Positions 21,191 through 33,960 of a stretch of DNA of 64,000 bases are shown here, in pieces. Source of the DNA: Schistocephalus solidus (lineage: Eukaryota; Platyhelminthes; Cestoda; Diphyllobothriidea; Diphyllobothriidae). Both the position numbers and the translations under genes were made by a program. The notes beneath the pieces are model-generated. The model did not search any database and was not told the origin of the DNA. It was given only the letters and a program-made list of their open reading frames with translations. Position 1 is the first letter of the stretch; each line of letters begins with the position of its first letter. The stretch is from contig WEDG01002912.1 in the NCBI GenBank assembly GCA_017591395.1, positions 24,923 through 88,922 on the forward strand. The letters are read 5' to 3'.

Positions 21191-24100
21191 GCACCACTTT
21201 GTGTGGAGCATACGGTGGACCTCGTCGAAATCGACGGTCGAACTGCCAGATTGATAAAAATTATGCATCGATTATATTTATATTTGGCATACAAATGTAC
21301 ACACTTGTCTATTGCAAAGAGTAAACGAGCTTTCACCACCGCAATAAATGTGCTCGTTCATTGTTTAAGCTGTGATAATTATTAGCTGCCTGTAAAATCC
21401 CTCTCACTTCCTACCTTTTAACTCAGGTTACTTAACATTGTATGATTGGGATAACTTATACTTTATAAACAGCAACCCAATGAACTAATTGAGAACGTCT
21501 ATCAGGATAATTGTGACTCGTGTTGCTTGTCTTTATCGGTTGACAAGAATGGAGGCGTATGTTTACAAAAACGTTGACTGCTCTGTTTTTTGTATCCTAC
21601 AGACTGCTTTTTCCTTTTAGCGGACCTAATGGTGCTCCTCCTGCTACGTTCATTATGTTAGGCAAAAGCGAAAATGACTGAAAATTACAACTTTTTGCAC
21701 TTTATTATGGCTGGTTTACTGAACCCCATTCTGTACGGTCGCTTGTCTTTTGACAAACACATCTGCTGTTAATTTACTAATAGTTTAAACGCATGCTTAT
21801 TGATTACTTTTACAATTCCATCTTCCTTAGAATTGAGATTTCTGACTTTTTTCTACTACCTGGATTAGCCTTTCGTTTTTCGTAACTTAATATATTTCCT
21901 AGAGATTAAATGAATCTTTTTATGTACGAAAATGTGCCCTTTATTCTAAGTTGTGATTTTGCACATTTACGTAAGTGTCCTTTAAAGGAAACGACCTAGT
22001 CCGGTATATTAGGCCTGGTTAAGAATCTGAGAGCATTTTTTGGGGTCGACTTTGTGGTTTCGTATTGATAAGCATACAATAATTGAGCTTTGATACGATT
22101 AAACTATTCCTTAACCTAACCAGGCAGATATTTAGACACGTGAGCTCTGCTTCAGAGTTCTTGACGTATGGCAAATGTGCCTCACTCAACAGAATATGGT
22201 GAAGGCACAAAATGCATAAAGAAATGGCCTGCAAAGACAGTCAGTCTGTAAACTCCTGCGTTTAGCAGGGAGAGTGTTTGAAGATTATACACAAGCTCGC
22301 TTCGGGGAAGGCACTCCTAATAGCTGTCATTATGTATAATCTCATTAATATACTTGCTGCGTTACCTAGGAACGGAAGTCAGAAAGGCATGTTTTAATGT
22401 TCTGCAATGTCAGCGCTGGTTTTGTTGCACACTTCCTAATATAACGGTGGATAAAGCCATCTGGTTGATTTTTGAAACCTCAGTAAACTCTCTAATATCT
22501 ACGTTTCTTGTTGAAAAATAAGCTAACGTTTGGAATATACCTTCCTATTACTAAACGTTTACAAAATGCAAATACGTGTGTTTGCTGTCGTTAGAAATAA
22601 GTGGAGATTATACAGTCTCGTACTCTATCTCCATACATAGCCCCATTTCTTGTTCTCAAATTTTTTAAGCAGATTTCTTCGATATTTACTAAAATTATTG
22701 GCGGAAGAGTTAAAACCGTTGTATTTAGTAATGTTACACAACTGCACATTACTGTGGTTTTTGTATTTAACAAAAGGTGAAAATGTACAGTCTCATATTA
22801 TTTCAACTGAAAAAGCCTTATTTATCGCTCTTGAAGAAACATTGAACTTAAGTAAAGCTTTTGAAAACTCATTCAATTTTTAACAAAACGCTGTTGCAGT
22901 CTCCATTTCTTACTGTCGGTAAATCATCTAGTTGGAAAGCTTTACTTGTATAAAATGCATCCAAAGTATAATTTTTTGATTGCATTCATACTTTCGACGA
23001 CTTCCGTAAACGATAATCGTAATGTAATGTTAGCTTCCCCCTCTAGTCCCCAGCGTTGCTTGATAACAACTTGTTATCACAATAATGACATAAATATACA
23101 ATGCATAGAAAAAGCTGTACAGAACTGTACTAACTACTTGATGATGCTAAGAATCAAAATCAAAATTGACACAATGTTTGCTCTACGAGGTCGTATTTGT
23201 AATAATTAGCAAATTACAAAATGTTTCCTTTGTAAGATCTTACACCAATGGAGAGAAGAAATCCATTTCTCCTGTCAAACATATTATTTATATCAAAGCC
23301 TTATATTAAAAATTCTGATCATAGTTTTAGTGACCGCAATAAACCCGTTAATCTTTCTACGCCTATGATCAGTTCGTAAAAGCCCCTCCGCTCCAACTTA
23401 TACTTAATTTTCAACTTATCCAAAAACTTCCTCTGCCCCACAACTGATAACTTGAAATTCCGGTGCTCTTTTACCTGGCCGCAGCCCAACTTTCATATCC
23501 GCAAATCCCTCTTTAGCACCTTAGCATAGAGTTTCCTTAGCGTACCGCAATAACCTTCACCTCATAGTGACATTTATCGAACCACACCGACAAATAGCAA
23601 ACAAAGCGTGTTTTAAATACAAATTCCGCGCTCATCAAAATTTCAAGCTATTCCTGTCAGCCTACGGGCCATATTATACTTCCAATTAAATTGCAAAGGG
23701 CAGGTCAGAAAACGAAATTCAAAAACCTTTATATCCCAAAGGCAAGGTCAAGCATTACTAACTTATCGCATGCTGCCTTTACCCAAACAGACTTAGCCTG
23801 TACAATAGCAAAATATCCCTTACAATGTTAACCACTATAGGAGACCCTATACGATACCCAATATGTAACCCGGTTTCATATAGCTGCTTGTAATATCCTA
23901 CCATCCTCTATCTTTCTTCTAGATTCCCATCATTTTATTTCAACAACAAACAAACGTATTCTCCTCTTTAAAATTATGCTGCTGTGATATCGGAAAATAA
24001 TATCCCTACAACTTTAAAAAATCCCTCTCTGCGTTTTTCTACCAAATATTTTTAGGCCAAACGTTCTGGCGCAGTTGGTAATTAATCTTCAAACAAGACT

Positions 24101-24429
24101 TTATTCCAACTAAATTGCATGCGTCAAAATTGTTATCCAAAATAAAATAAATCTAGTTCAGCTACGTTAACTACTCTAGATGTCAAATCGCTTTATGATA
24201 GGTATGTTATAAATAAGATGGCCCCACTTAAAGCCATTGATTTCGAGTTGAATAACCCAATGTTATATGTACAACTGAATGTTGAACCCATCTAATTATT
24301 TTTGAATCTTTGTTTTTCACAGACGAGTAAAATATCTTTAGTCAAGACCACATAAGTAAGTATGGTCGTTTCCATAATCTTTTTTAAAGCTTCAAATAAG
24401 CAATCGCCATTTGACATACATGTCACGTT
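21191..24429. other. AT-rich stretch, no feature recognised
   Basis: No transposon domain, RNA gene or convincing exon was found. A weak inverted repeat pairs GCCTGGTTAAG near 22,013 with CTTAACCTAACCAGGC near 22,110. The stretch at 23,380-24,250 is richer in C than its surroundings and might be a very old LINE 5' part, but no motif supports that. Confidence 0.4.
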
Positions 24430-25572
24430 ATTCTCTGGTAATTATTGTTTTGCATTTATTTTTTTGTCACCCCCACAAAACGGATTATCAAACGTGTAGA
24501 AACCCACTTAATTAATCAGCAGCTAAGGATTCACAACAATGTGCAATTTTTAAATGAATTCACATTTAACTTTTGTCATAAAATGTTATCTGTAAATTTT
24601 AATTTCCCTGCACTTGACAGGTTTTAAACCGTTCTTCACATACATATCAGCCTTTCGTAGGTACCAGTAATTTTACTAACTTATATTAGCTGCTGTGTTG
24701 TCCAATAACAGAAAATCATATTTTAGACCTGATTATAACAAACAAGAGTGCTCCCATCTTCATAGATATTAAGCAGTGACTCTTCCAAAGTCACCAAACA
24801 TTTATTCTCTGTTGCCTTCCACATTTCTCTTTCAAAATTTTATCTCCGTTAGCACCTAAGATGCGTTTGATATCGTAGGAATTTGCTTCTAAATACTTTT
24901 TCGACTAAAAACATCGATCGCATCTCTTTGCTATTAAAAAAAAAGCAAGTCTTTGTTACTTCATGTGGGTGGTTGCAAACACTATGCTAGAATTTGTTTA
25001 AACTGAAACTTTTAATTCCTATGCATTGAAATCATAGACGGATGAACTTGTGGAAGCAGTTTACAGATTAATCAACCAGATCAGTATCTCTGAATTTAAG
25101 AATCGCACAGATTTATTGGCCTATAAAATTGGTCTTGCAAGTGTCAGAAAGAGAGAAGCTTGTGCACTCAGCGGACTAAACTCATCTAAATATATGACTC
25201 AAAGGTTCCATTTTCGGTCTTCTATAATGAGGTCATTAAATTTCTCAATTACTAAATGCAGATTAAAACTTCGTACTCAACGACTCAAAAAGGCTGAACT
25301 TTAAAGTACTTCTTTGTAAAACATACTCTGACAGAATCTGAACTTTTTATGTAGTCTCAACCATACTCATGCAATTTTTTAAGTACTACTTTCGATTTTT
25401 CATTGGAATTAATTTATTGGCATATTGCTCATGTACATTGTTGCACACTTTGGGTCTAACGGTATTCAAAACTCATTAATAAAGAGAGTGTGAAAAAAGA
25501 GTTGTGAAAAAATTATTTGTAATTAAATACCTGATATTTGCCTAGAATATATGCTAATAAGCGAATCACAAT

Positions 25573-26100
25573 ATGGTATTTTTCCATGGAAGATCATGCG
25601 AAGTGGGTAACCTTCATTTTCTTAACCTCGTCAGTTTTATTCTTAATGTGCAGCAGTCAATGTTTGTGATCTACTTTGACCAGAGCAAAGCCTGTGTCAA
25701 GGTACCGCACAGACGTGTTCTGGTGAAATTAGAAGCCATCGGAATCCGGGCTCCTCTCCTTTGTCAAAGTCAAACCCAAGGTCAACCCAAGGTCAACTCA
25801 AGATCAAACCCAAAGTCAAAACGGCGTCGATGGTACTATGCACTCAACGTCCTTGCCGATTACGATTGCCGCCTTTCAAGACATGGTTTTAGGTCCACCC
25901 GTCTTCATTTTTTCATAAACTTAATTTCAAATGTACACATAAATTAACTAAATGTCGTTAACACTGATGATCTCAAGCGCATTTTCTCCTTTTCTGTGGA
26001 CAAGGCCAAAAGTTGCATTGATAATATAAGCACTGAAATATTTATGCTCTCACGTTAAATATCTGGATGGAAGATGTAAGTTTCTCAGTTTAAGTCTTGT
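25573..26100 (+). pseudogene. family beta RT remnant interrupted by a minisatellite
   Basis: RT block 1 reads VIYFDQSKACVKVPH, where KAFD has become KACV, so a catalytic aspartate is lost. The catalytic box YADD has become NTDD at about 25,962. The expected sequence between these blocks, including the SGVLQGTVLGP motif seen in the sister copy near 49,880, is missing and replaced by a short minisatellite. This copy cannot encode an active enzyme. Confidence 0.8.
25762..25822 (+). repeat. 11-12 bp minisatellite inside RT remnant
   Basis: Repeats of the form AAGGTCAACCC / AAAGTCAAACCC occur about five times in a row. They lie exactly where the RT middle domain should be, between the IGIRAPLL block and later RT sequence. 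Confidence 0.8.
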
Positions 26101-27699
26101 TTCATGTGTTAAAGCCCCGCCAGCTTCCTGGGCCCAGGTGTTTTATTAGAGTCTACTGTTAGAACGACCAACCATTACAGAATTCTGTCCAAGTCACCCT
26201 AACTAAGCTAACATTATCAACTCTTGCATATTGAAAATCTGCAATGACTGCACGGATGTGTGCTTTTAGATCACATGATTTCTTCCTACCGAAAATAACG
26301 TTAATTCTGTACAACACGTTTTTTATCATTTAATACGGCTTTAATCCCTTTGGTCTGATGAACGTCTCTGAACGAAATAAGATTAAAGGCATTTAGATTA
26401 GTTTTTAGTCGATGGTAAATTTCTATTTCCTGATCCAATTGCTCCTTAATGGACAGTAATTGTATTTGATGCCAATTAACAGTCATTTTCGTATGAAATA
26501 TTCAGTGGGGATCAGGATAAATGTCAGTTAGGGAAAATAAAATTCATGCTTATTGAGGAGACTCGACGCTGGTTTCTGCTTCAAGTTTCGCGTTAACTCT
26601 AGCCTACATCTCAAAATAATAAACGGTCTTACTCCGGTAGATCTACTTCATGCCTTTCGTAATTACCAATGTCCATTTCACCATCCTTAGCTTTCCAACA
26701 AAATGCTTTCTAGTTTTAAGCCTCCATATATGCTTCCATGAGAACTATGAAAACACTCTAAATAAGGTTGTCTTTTACAATAACAAATTTAAAAACCAAA
26801 TAAAGTAAACCTGTAACTTCGGAAGAAATAAAGTTCTTAGTTTCAGTTGCCATCCCACCATCGCAACTTTTGTACTTTGACAAGAGTCTTCCTGGTATTT
26901 GAGGGGTCTCCCTGATTTTTCATTGGCCTCTAAAAATAAATATAATTATCCTCTGCAGAATCAATCTTCGGAGCTGGTTTCATTTCCCTTCGCTTTTCAA
27001 CGATCATTTCAAAATGTTGCCCATATCGATGCGTTTCTCCGTTTTTTCAACCCTGGCAATGAGCACTGCGAGCTCTGTGGTGGGTTCTGCTCTTTTTGCC
27101 ACTTTTTCGGTGGACAAAGCAGTCAGAAACTTCACAGCTCAACGATGATTTCGTGAAAGTAACATGCTCCTCTTCTTTTCGATCCTGTTTTCTACTATAT
27201 GTTCCTCCTTTCTCACCTCCATGACGAAAGTGAACAGTAACTCTGGCTCTTATATTGTCTCTATCTCGACAAGGAGCATTCCAAACACTCGCACGTCGTC
27301 AGGAACATCACGGTCCTATCTCACTGCTTAGTATCAATCCTACCAAATCGATCTTTAAATTGTTTTAGTTTTTAGTTTGTAGTTTAGTTTGTAGTTTTTT
27401 TAATTTGGGGCTCGCTGAACTCTGCTAAAGAATTCGTCCCAGACGATTTTGCACTGCATCTCTCCTAGTTCACCATAAATTACAAACATTGTTGACTCTT
27501 GGTTTAAAAAATACAAATCATTGTGTACCGTATTTGAATACCATGCTTATCATTTCTGTTTTTCCTAGGGTTGCTCAAACACAGCAGAAATTATTCATAT
27601 TGTATTTTTTACCACGTTACCTTGTTTGGAATAATGGGGCCCTCTAGGCCATTAATATACCATTAATTTATTTATTAATAATAGTTTTCGTGGTTTATT

Positions 27700-28020
27700 C
27701 CGCATTTCTTTTACTAGGAAGAATTGAATGTGTGTCACCTGTTCCCTTACTTTACAGGCATCTAAGCAGCAGTCTCTTTAGGGCATTCTGGTTTGTCCGT
27801 GGCCTCGGTCGATCATTGAGCCTGAAAAACTTATTTGAGTTTGCTCATATAAATCAATTACCTGGTCATCCATACAAATTTAAAACCGAACTCTCGCTGT
27901 TTGACCGCAGGAAGTTTTCCCTTCAGCCAGTATCTAATCCAACCCTTGATTTGTCTAGCAAGAGAGATGGTGATGACCGACAAAATTCACGTGTTTAGGA
28001 AGAATTTTCGACAAAGATCA
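27700..28020 (+). pseudogene. CR1-like RT C-terminal fragment
   Basis: The frame contains LFEFAHINQLPGHPYKFKTE and FDRRKFSLQ, which align with FFELAKTTNLRGHPLKF and LNTRKYFFSKR at the C-terminus of copy B. It begins directly after the 3' end of the family beta LINE at 27,690. Only the last part of the protein remains and the end is frame-shifted. Confidence 0.65.
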
Positions 28021-28899
28021 TCTGTAACAACATGGTTTCACACAGCCAGCTATGATAACCAATTATACTCCACAATCTTTCCGCACTGAGCAAAGTACAA
28101 AAATTAAATTTATTTTTGCTAAATTTTAATCGTAAAGGCATCACATACATCATGTTTCCAATTTTATTTTGAGTTAAAAATACTTGAAAATATTGTAAAT
28201 AAGTCAGTTCGTTTGTCGTAGTCTGAGGTTGTCCACCGTATTCACAGCACCATGGTGGTGCATGGACGATGACTTGCGCATGGGTTAGATTTAAGTGAAA
28301 GAAGACTTGCCCTGCAGTTACCGCAACTTCTCTTGCTCATCATCTTAGGACAGGTTGAATGACACAGGGAAGAAGACCCTAGGAAGACGAGGGCGCAGCG
28401 GCTGGCGTGAACTTAGACGCTCCTGGAAGCGCCACAACACCTTTCTCAGATCCCAAGGTATGGGTTTCAGAAAGGCAACACAAAGAAGGAGCAATTGTAG
28501 CCTGACTGTCGATCCACCATTCAGTCACTCTAACCAAAACATGCATGGGGCTGACCATGCGTTGACATTTCGACCTCACTCTTTACCCAACCCACGCAAT
28601 CAGACCACCGTCCGCGCCGGTCAAGTGTCTGATGTGGAAGTGAGCGCAGCTGCTGTTGACCTCGTAAAAGCATTCTGCACCAAGAAGCAGGATTTCGCAG
28701 ATCAAGGGTTTCAAAGCATCTCATCTCACATGTGTGAGCCAGGCAGAGTTCACGCTAGGAAGGAGGCATCGCAATCTGAGTCTAAGACCACCAGTCAGCC
28801 ATCCTACAGAACACATATTGTACTGACAGCGAGGTCTGAGTGGTTTTATCAGGTAGCACATTTCTAAGCTCCAGCGCGTTTCGTCCCGTGGTATCCTCA

Positions 28900-31800
28900 A
28901 GCTTTGATCACACATGCAGCTGAGGAGCCACATGGGGAGAGAGCAAAGAATCATACTTTTCACTAAACCAGCTATGCAGACTGGGAGCATAATTCGTGTG
29001 GTGGTGTATCTGATCATGTGAGGGACATGCTACTAGTATTTTAGCGGTATTTATACCACAGGTTTTCATGGAGACGCATGTGACCTTATAGGCCCATGCG
29101 GTGTGCTTATGTGCGTAGGCATTGTGGGCAGTTTGGTCAGATGCGTAGGGTGTATTTTGGTGCTCGTGGTGTATTTTGGTGCTCGTGGTGATTAACCAAT
29201 CTTTGTGTGATGGATTCTCAAGTGACCAGTCAGTCAATCAGGTCTCTGTACAATGGATTTGCAAGTGACCGACCAGGCCGATGTGGGAGGTGAGTGTGTG
29301 ATCGTGATGAGGACAGGTAAGTACCAAGACCCCAACGAAATTACTGATGGCGATGCTGATAGTGGTGCTGGTGTTGGCGGTGTAAGAGGTGGAAGAAAGA
29401 TGGAGATGGCCACTGAGTTTGCGCGAGTGCGAAAAGTTGTGTTCATCTCTGTGATTGGCGCAAGGGTTCGGGGAAAGGGATCGTGTCTGTGATTACATTT
29501 ATCAGTCGTTGGAGAGGTCATCATCGTGGGGTCTGAGGCAGGTGTGACAGAATTTGATGTTGTGGGATTGTTGATGCATTGTATTCTCAGATATCTTACC
29601 GAGCCGATTCACGCGTGGAATGTGCGTTGACATCAAGAGCATTTTGGCAGGGTTTGGGCATTGTCGGTGTTGATCATGGTTGTTTGTGTCATTTGGGTCA
29701 GCCACTCGGCCTTAACAACAGTCGTGCAGTTGGCATCAAAGATTTCGTGACAAGGCTTCATGGATCTCAGCCAGGCCGCTCTGTCTTTGACAAGGTTTAA
29801 CTAGGTAGCCGGGTTGATTTGCAGTTGCTTCAGAGGTTTCTTCAAAGTGTCCTTGTAGCTGCCTTCTTTCTTCCTGTCTTTTAGCCCTCGTAGTAACAGC
29901 TCCGTAGAAAATTGGTTTGATTTGTCTCTAGTTATCCATTTAACCACGTGGCAACACCATCGCAGTGTTTACTTGCCTCAGCATGGTTTAGATGCTGCGA
30001 ATTCCGTTCCAGTCCAAAAGATCCGTATCCTGTATTCTGTCGTGCCTTCTCAGCTCAGTTATCTGCGGAGGCGGCTGTAATCGTAATGATTCAGCATTTT
30101 GGCTTGGTTCAAGTTGACGGTCCAGGTTTTCGCTCCATTTAGGAGTGTCGATTGCATTGTACATATTCAGTTTGATGACAGGTGAGTACAGTGGCAATTA
30201 CACACGAGACCTGCAGCCGGGCTAAGGTCTGACAGGTTTAGGGTATATGGTGAGCAACCTCAGCGTCGAGTCTCATGTCTCGGGGCAGTTAACTTCCGAG
30301 ATAAGCAAAGCCTTCCACATGTTTGAATTAAGCGAGCATTGTATAGCGCACTGGGTGGTGCTTTCTTGATTGTCAATTCAAAATTGTCACAGCCTTAGAC
30401 GAAGAGGTCCATGCTCCTTTGCATATCTTCCTCCATCATGGTTTTGCGTGCACAGTCATCCACGAAAATCAGGTCCGTTGTGCCTCTTTGTCATCGGAAG
30501 CAACATTGGCCTTCCGGGGAAATCCCTGCTATAAGTTATCGTCCAGTCTATTTAGAATGATACGGCCGACGATCTTTCCGGTGTTGTTGAGCAACGAGAT
30601 GCCTCTGTTGTACAGATGGAAGATGGTTGCCTATTTATCATCTTCAGGAATTTTTATCTGGCACCATATCTGCTGGAATAGTATTGTGAATTCCACCATC
30701 AGCCTGGGACCCCCTTGCTTGTATACTGTTGGCAACATTTTTTCAGATCCCAGTGCTTTCCTGCTGGATATCTTTCATGTGGCCTGGATGATTGCTGGTA
30801 GGAAAAATGGCAGATGCAGGCCATTATTCTTGGCGAGTAGATTTCTGACGTCATGGTCTTTATCCTCAAACCAGTCCTGCTGTTGATGGTTTACACGTCA
30901 AAGCACTTTGCGAACGGTGAACCAGATGATGTTTCACAGTTAATGACATCGTTTCTTCACGGTAGTGGTATCATCATAAGCATGCAATCCTCCAGTTGCT
31001 GGGCTATTTGATTGCTGTGATCGAAATATTAAGCATCAAACTTTATCCAAGGATTATTTAAATTACCTGGCGGTCCCTCAGCTTAGTGCCCTTAGTGGGG
31101 TTGAAGTCAGATCCTCATCTTGGAAATAACGAGGCAGTGATTCGTCCAACCATCGGTTTCACGAATCATCTTGGTCACCAGCATGTCCAATTGATCATGC
31201 CTCTCGGTGTGAACATACTGCAGCAGCAAAAATCGCCACAATCAACGGAGCATCCACGTGGTTTTTTTCCCACGTTAGAAGACAGAAGTAAGTTTTGGTC
31301 ATCCGTAGATGGTGTTCCCCACATGTTCACAGAAGAATGAGAGCCCTATAGTTACAGCCACCAAAACCATGGATCCTAGCACTTAATGCCAGGCAGCGAG
31401 GTCGGCCACAAAGCGGGCGTTGAAGTCAATTAGTTTTTCGCATTTTGCACAGTTTTAAGGATTGCTTCCATGTCCAAGTTAAATTTTTGTCCTTCACAAC
31501 ATCATAGCTCGTTATTGGGTGGGGGGCGTAGGCACTGTTAATTGTGGCGAACATGTCTCCCTTTACAGGCAGGCTTATGCTTATAAAACTATAATTTACA
31601 CATAGCAGCAGACAGTTTAGACGTTCAACGATATCGTTTCGGATCGCAAAGGCGACACCAGCGATAAGTTGCTCTGCATTAGGCCAGCCCCACAAGAATG
31701 AGGAATGACAAAGCTCACTTACCCCAGCTAACCCCGCTCTAAGATTCGGATCTCGCTGAAAGTAGCAATGTCAAAATTTTGGGGAATATTCAAAGTTGCT

Positions 31801-31930
31801 GATGGAAGAGGACTCACACGAGCTGCCCAAAGATGCTGGCGCAGGGAATGTGGACGGTATATTGTTGGCGGTTTGAATTTTATGACCGGGTAGTTTGCTA
31901 TCTGCGAGCAACGGCAAGCTCTAGTAGACG
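28900..31930 (-). pseudogene. RTE-like endonuclease / RT / zinc-finger polyprotein, heavily degraded
   Basis: Recognisable pieces on the minus strand are SEIRILERG (31,770-31,730), where ETRF-type sequence is expected, GVAFAIRNDIVERL, a GDFNAR-type site altered to DFNARF near 31,410, TDGWTNHCLVISKMRI near 31,130, [10 protein letters not shown] near 30,430, the C-terminal block near 30,000, and finger remnants RIGLVGHLQIHCTE near 29,270 and AHRMGL near 29,090. The order matches the plus-strand copy, so the zinc-finger tail is a stable part of this family and not a chance fusion. No intact domain remains. Confidence 0.8.
29150..29191. repeat. 20-bp tandem duplication
   Basis: GTGTATTTTGGTGCTCGTGG occurs twice in a row inside the finger region of the minus-strand RTE-like copy. 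It is a small private duplication. Confidence 0.85.
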
Positions 31931-31950
31931 TGATACCCAGTATTTTAGGG

Positions 31951-33779
31951 TTTTCTATCTCTCACGATGAGGCAAGCAGTTTTGGCCCTATAAAGGGTTG
32001 CTTGAACATGCCAGTCAGCTGCCAAGCTCCACTATGCAATAATGTTTAGTTACCATAATATTCTGTTAGTAAATTTCAGGAGTATTCAATTGACAGAGGT
32101 ATCAAAGTCTGCGGCTGATTTTAAGCGATAAGAAATTCCATTCAGATGCGAGTGCAGTCGATTCCGGTGTGCGGGCGTTGGACTCATTCGAATTAAGGGT
32201 ACTGTTTGCTTAAAAAAATTTTAAATGGATAAGGGGCAAGAAAACATTAGCGGTATGAAAAATTCAATGCTGTCAAACAGTTATCAAAGTGTATTTGATA
32301 ACATATTGTTGACTATATTTGATCTAGTATTTTGAAAGGACTCTTCCCTGCAGGCTAATCTGGGGTACAAATATTCTGATTTAAGCAATTTTGCTGAGCT
32401 ACTTGCTAGTCTGCCTAAATGCTGGGACACGTTTTAGTCTGTTTATTCAGTTTAAGATAAGAAAAGAACAACTAAAGAACATTAACGCAATAAGTCTTGT
32501 CAATTGCAGTATTCCATTGGCTATATCGAGAGGACGATAATGATAACCTGCTTCTCAGGTGAACTTACATGTAGCGTAGTAAGTTTTAATCAGTTGCTTC
32601 GTTTGTAAAACAAAATCTTACAATTCACTTAGCGATATTTCCATTGGCTCACTTAACCGAAGGATTTGAAATCAAAGATAGGTTTTTTATTTCACACTTG
32701 CGAAGAAGAAGAGCATCGTGTTGATTGTTTATGGTAAAACTACTTGAAAAATACCTTACTAATAAATTCAGTAACTTGAAGCGTCGAACAGTAGTTAATT
32801 TTTGTACAAAATTTCCCTTCGATTAATTTTTACTTAATTCTCAGTATATTCCTTCCTCCAATTGACTTAATTTTTCTGGGAATCTCGTCACAGAGAATGC
32901 TACACCGTCACACATTTATTTGGTACTAAAAGTCTTTTTTGCGATTTTTAATCGAGTACCTGTCAGTCCGATTTAAATTCATTGATATTCATGTCCTGCA
33001 TAATCAATTTCCTGAAAAACTCTACTCTTACCCTTTCCTGCTGCTTTGCGCGAATTTTGTACGTCTTTTCCACACTCATTCTTTACTTTTCCTTTCTTCC
33101 TTTAGTTCGTTACAACAAATATTGTCGACTGCTCGGTTTTATCTCTCCCTTCCTTATTTCTGGTGTTAACTTTTTGGGTTCCGTCCATCCAACTTATACA
33201 AACCCCTATTTCCGCGGTGCTCATATGAGATTTGTCCGTGTTTACATATAGAGTTGGGCAGCTATGCACGGCAGCCCTAACTTTCTTTCCTTCTGAGAAT
33301 TTTTTAAATGAACTTACATTGCTTCGATATGCTAGATACAAAAATGTGTCTACGTCTCTCGTTTAGGCAAAAGAATATTGAAAAGAACCTATCGAATTTG
33401 GTACGAATTTAAATTTAATATCACACCGTGAAAGACCTTAAAAATCATACACTGATAAAGTTGACTTATTATTTTATTACCTTACTCGAAGCAGATTTAA
33501 GATATCCTTAAAAAAACAAATTATATTTAACATGAATGTATGTTCAATGAGAAAAGGAAAAAAACAACGTTTTATTTGTTAAGGACGCTACAAATAAGAC
33601 AATTAAATTAATTTTACATTCGTTGCAAATGAAGCGTGCAGGGATTTTAAGCGTTAGAATATGAAAATAAAAATATTAAATCGCGGATTTGATTAAATCA
33701 AGCAATATGGCACCAGAAGCAAGATCTGCTAGAATAGCATACAACACAAACTGGAAGTTCAATAAGGGCAGTGAAAATC
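31951..33779. other. AT-rich stretch, no feature recognised
   Basis: No RT, endonuclease or exon-like block was identified on either strand. Confidence 0.4.
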
Positions 33780-33960
33780 ATTAAAGGCCTTAGTATTTTA
33801 TCACGCACATGTAGCCTGGATGCACTTTATGTATTTCCCTTTGAGTACGGGCAGATCCGAGGAGATTCTTTACAGGTCTGCCGTCTTGTGAGAAAATGGA
33901 ACTGTTCCCTGCTAGTTGACGAATGTTTGATTACCATAGACAATATTTACTGCCTGGGGA
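33780..33960 (+). pseudogene. CR1-like RT C-terminal fragment
   Basis: The frame reads LDALYVFPFEYGQIRGD and then LQVCRLVRKWNC, which aligns with LSSLNLFPLHYRQLRGD and the following LTFRILRIQDC in copy B. This motif lies just after the RT thumb in CR1-type elements. Only about 60 codons are left, with AT-rich unassigned DNA on both sides. Confidence 0.7.

Larger units (their letters stand above)
24430..27690 (+). mobile_element. CR1-like LINE, family beta, decayed copy
   Basis: Endonuclease remnants (NFNFPALDR at about 24,590, then HILDLIITNKSAP with frame changes at about 24,740) are followed by RT remnants (FDQSKACVKVPHRRVLVKLEA at 25,680-25,740, TDDLKRIFSF at about 25,965) and a long AT-rich 3' region. 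The 3' end, near 27,621-27,690, has GGAATAATGGGGCCCTCTAGGCC and then an A/T tail with ATTTATTTATTAATAA. The same 3' block occurs at 46,953-47,010. Many stops and frameshifts show this is an old copy. Confidence 0.8.
28300..31950 (-). mobile_element. RTE-like LINE with C2H2 zinc-finger tail, longer copy
   Basis: Reading from 31,950 down: endonuclease (AGVAFAIRNDIVERLNCL at about 31,640, then ATINSAYAP), RT about 31,050-30,400, RT C-terminal part (DRIQDTDLLDWNGIRSI at about 30,000), a degraded finger array about 29,700-28,900, and the 3' UTR to about 28,300. It is the inverted partner of 18,755-21,190 and is older or more damaged. Stops and frame changes occur throughout. The endonuclease belongs to the exonuclease-endonuclease-phosphatase fold used by RTE-clade elements. 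Confidence 0.85.

Noticed and set aside
22011..22126. Inverted repeat GCCTGGTTAAG / CTTAACCTAACCAGGC as ends of a small DNA transposon
   Set aside because: Short imperfect arms, no matching target-site duplication and no second copy in the window.
26354..26376. CTGATGA followed by CGAAAT on the plus strand
   Set aside because: The intervening bases do not pair and the sequence lies within decayed LINE DNA.
30419..30886. 155-codon plus-strand open frame
   Set aside because: It is antisense to the RT of the minus-strand RTE-like element.
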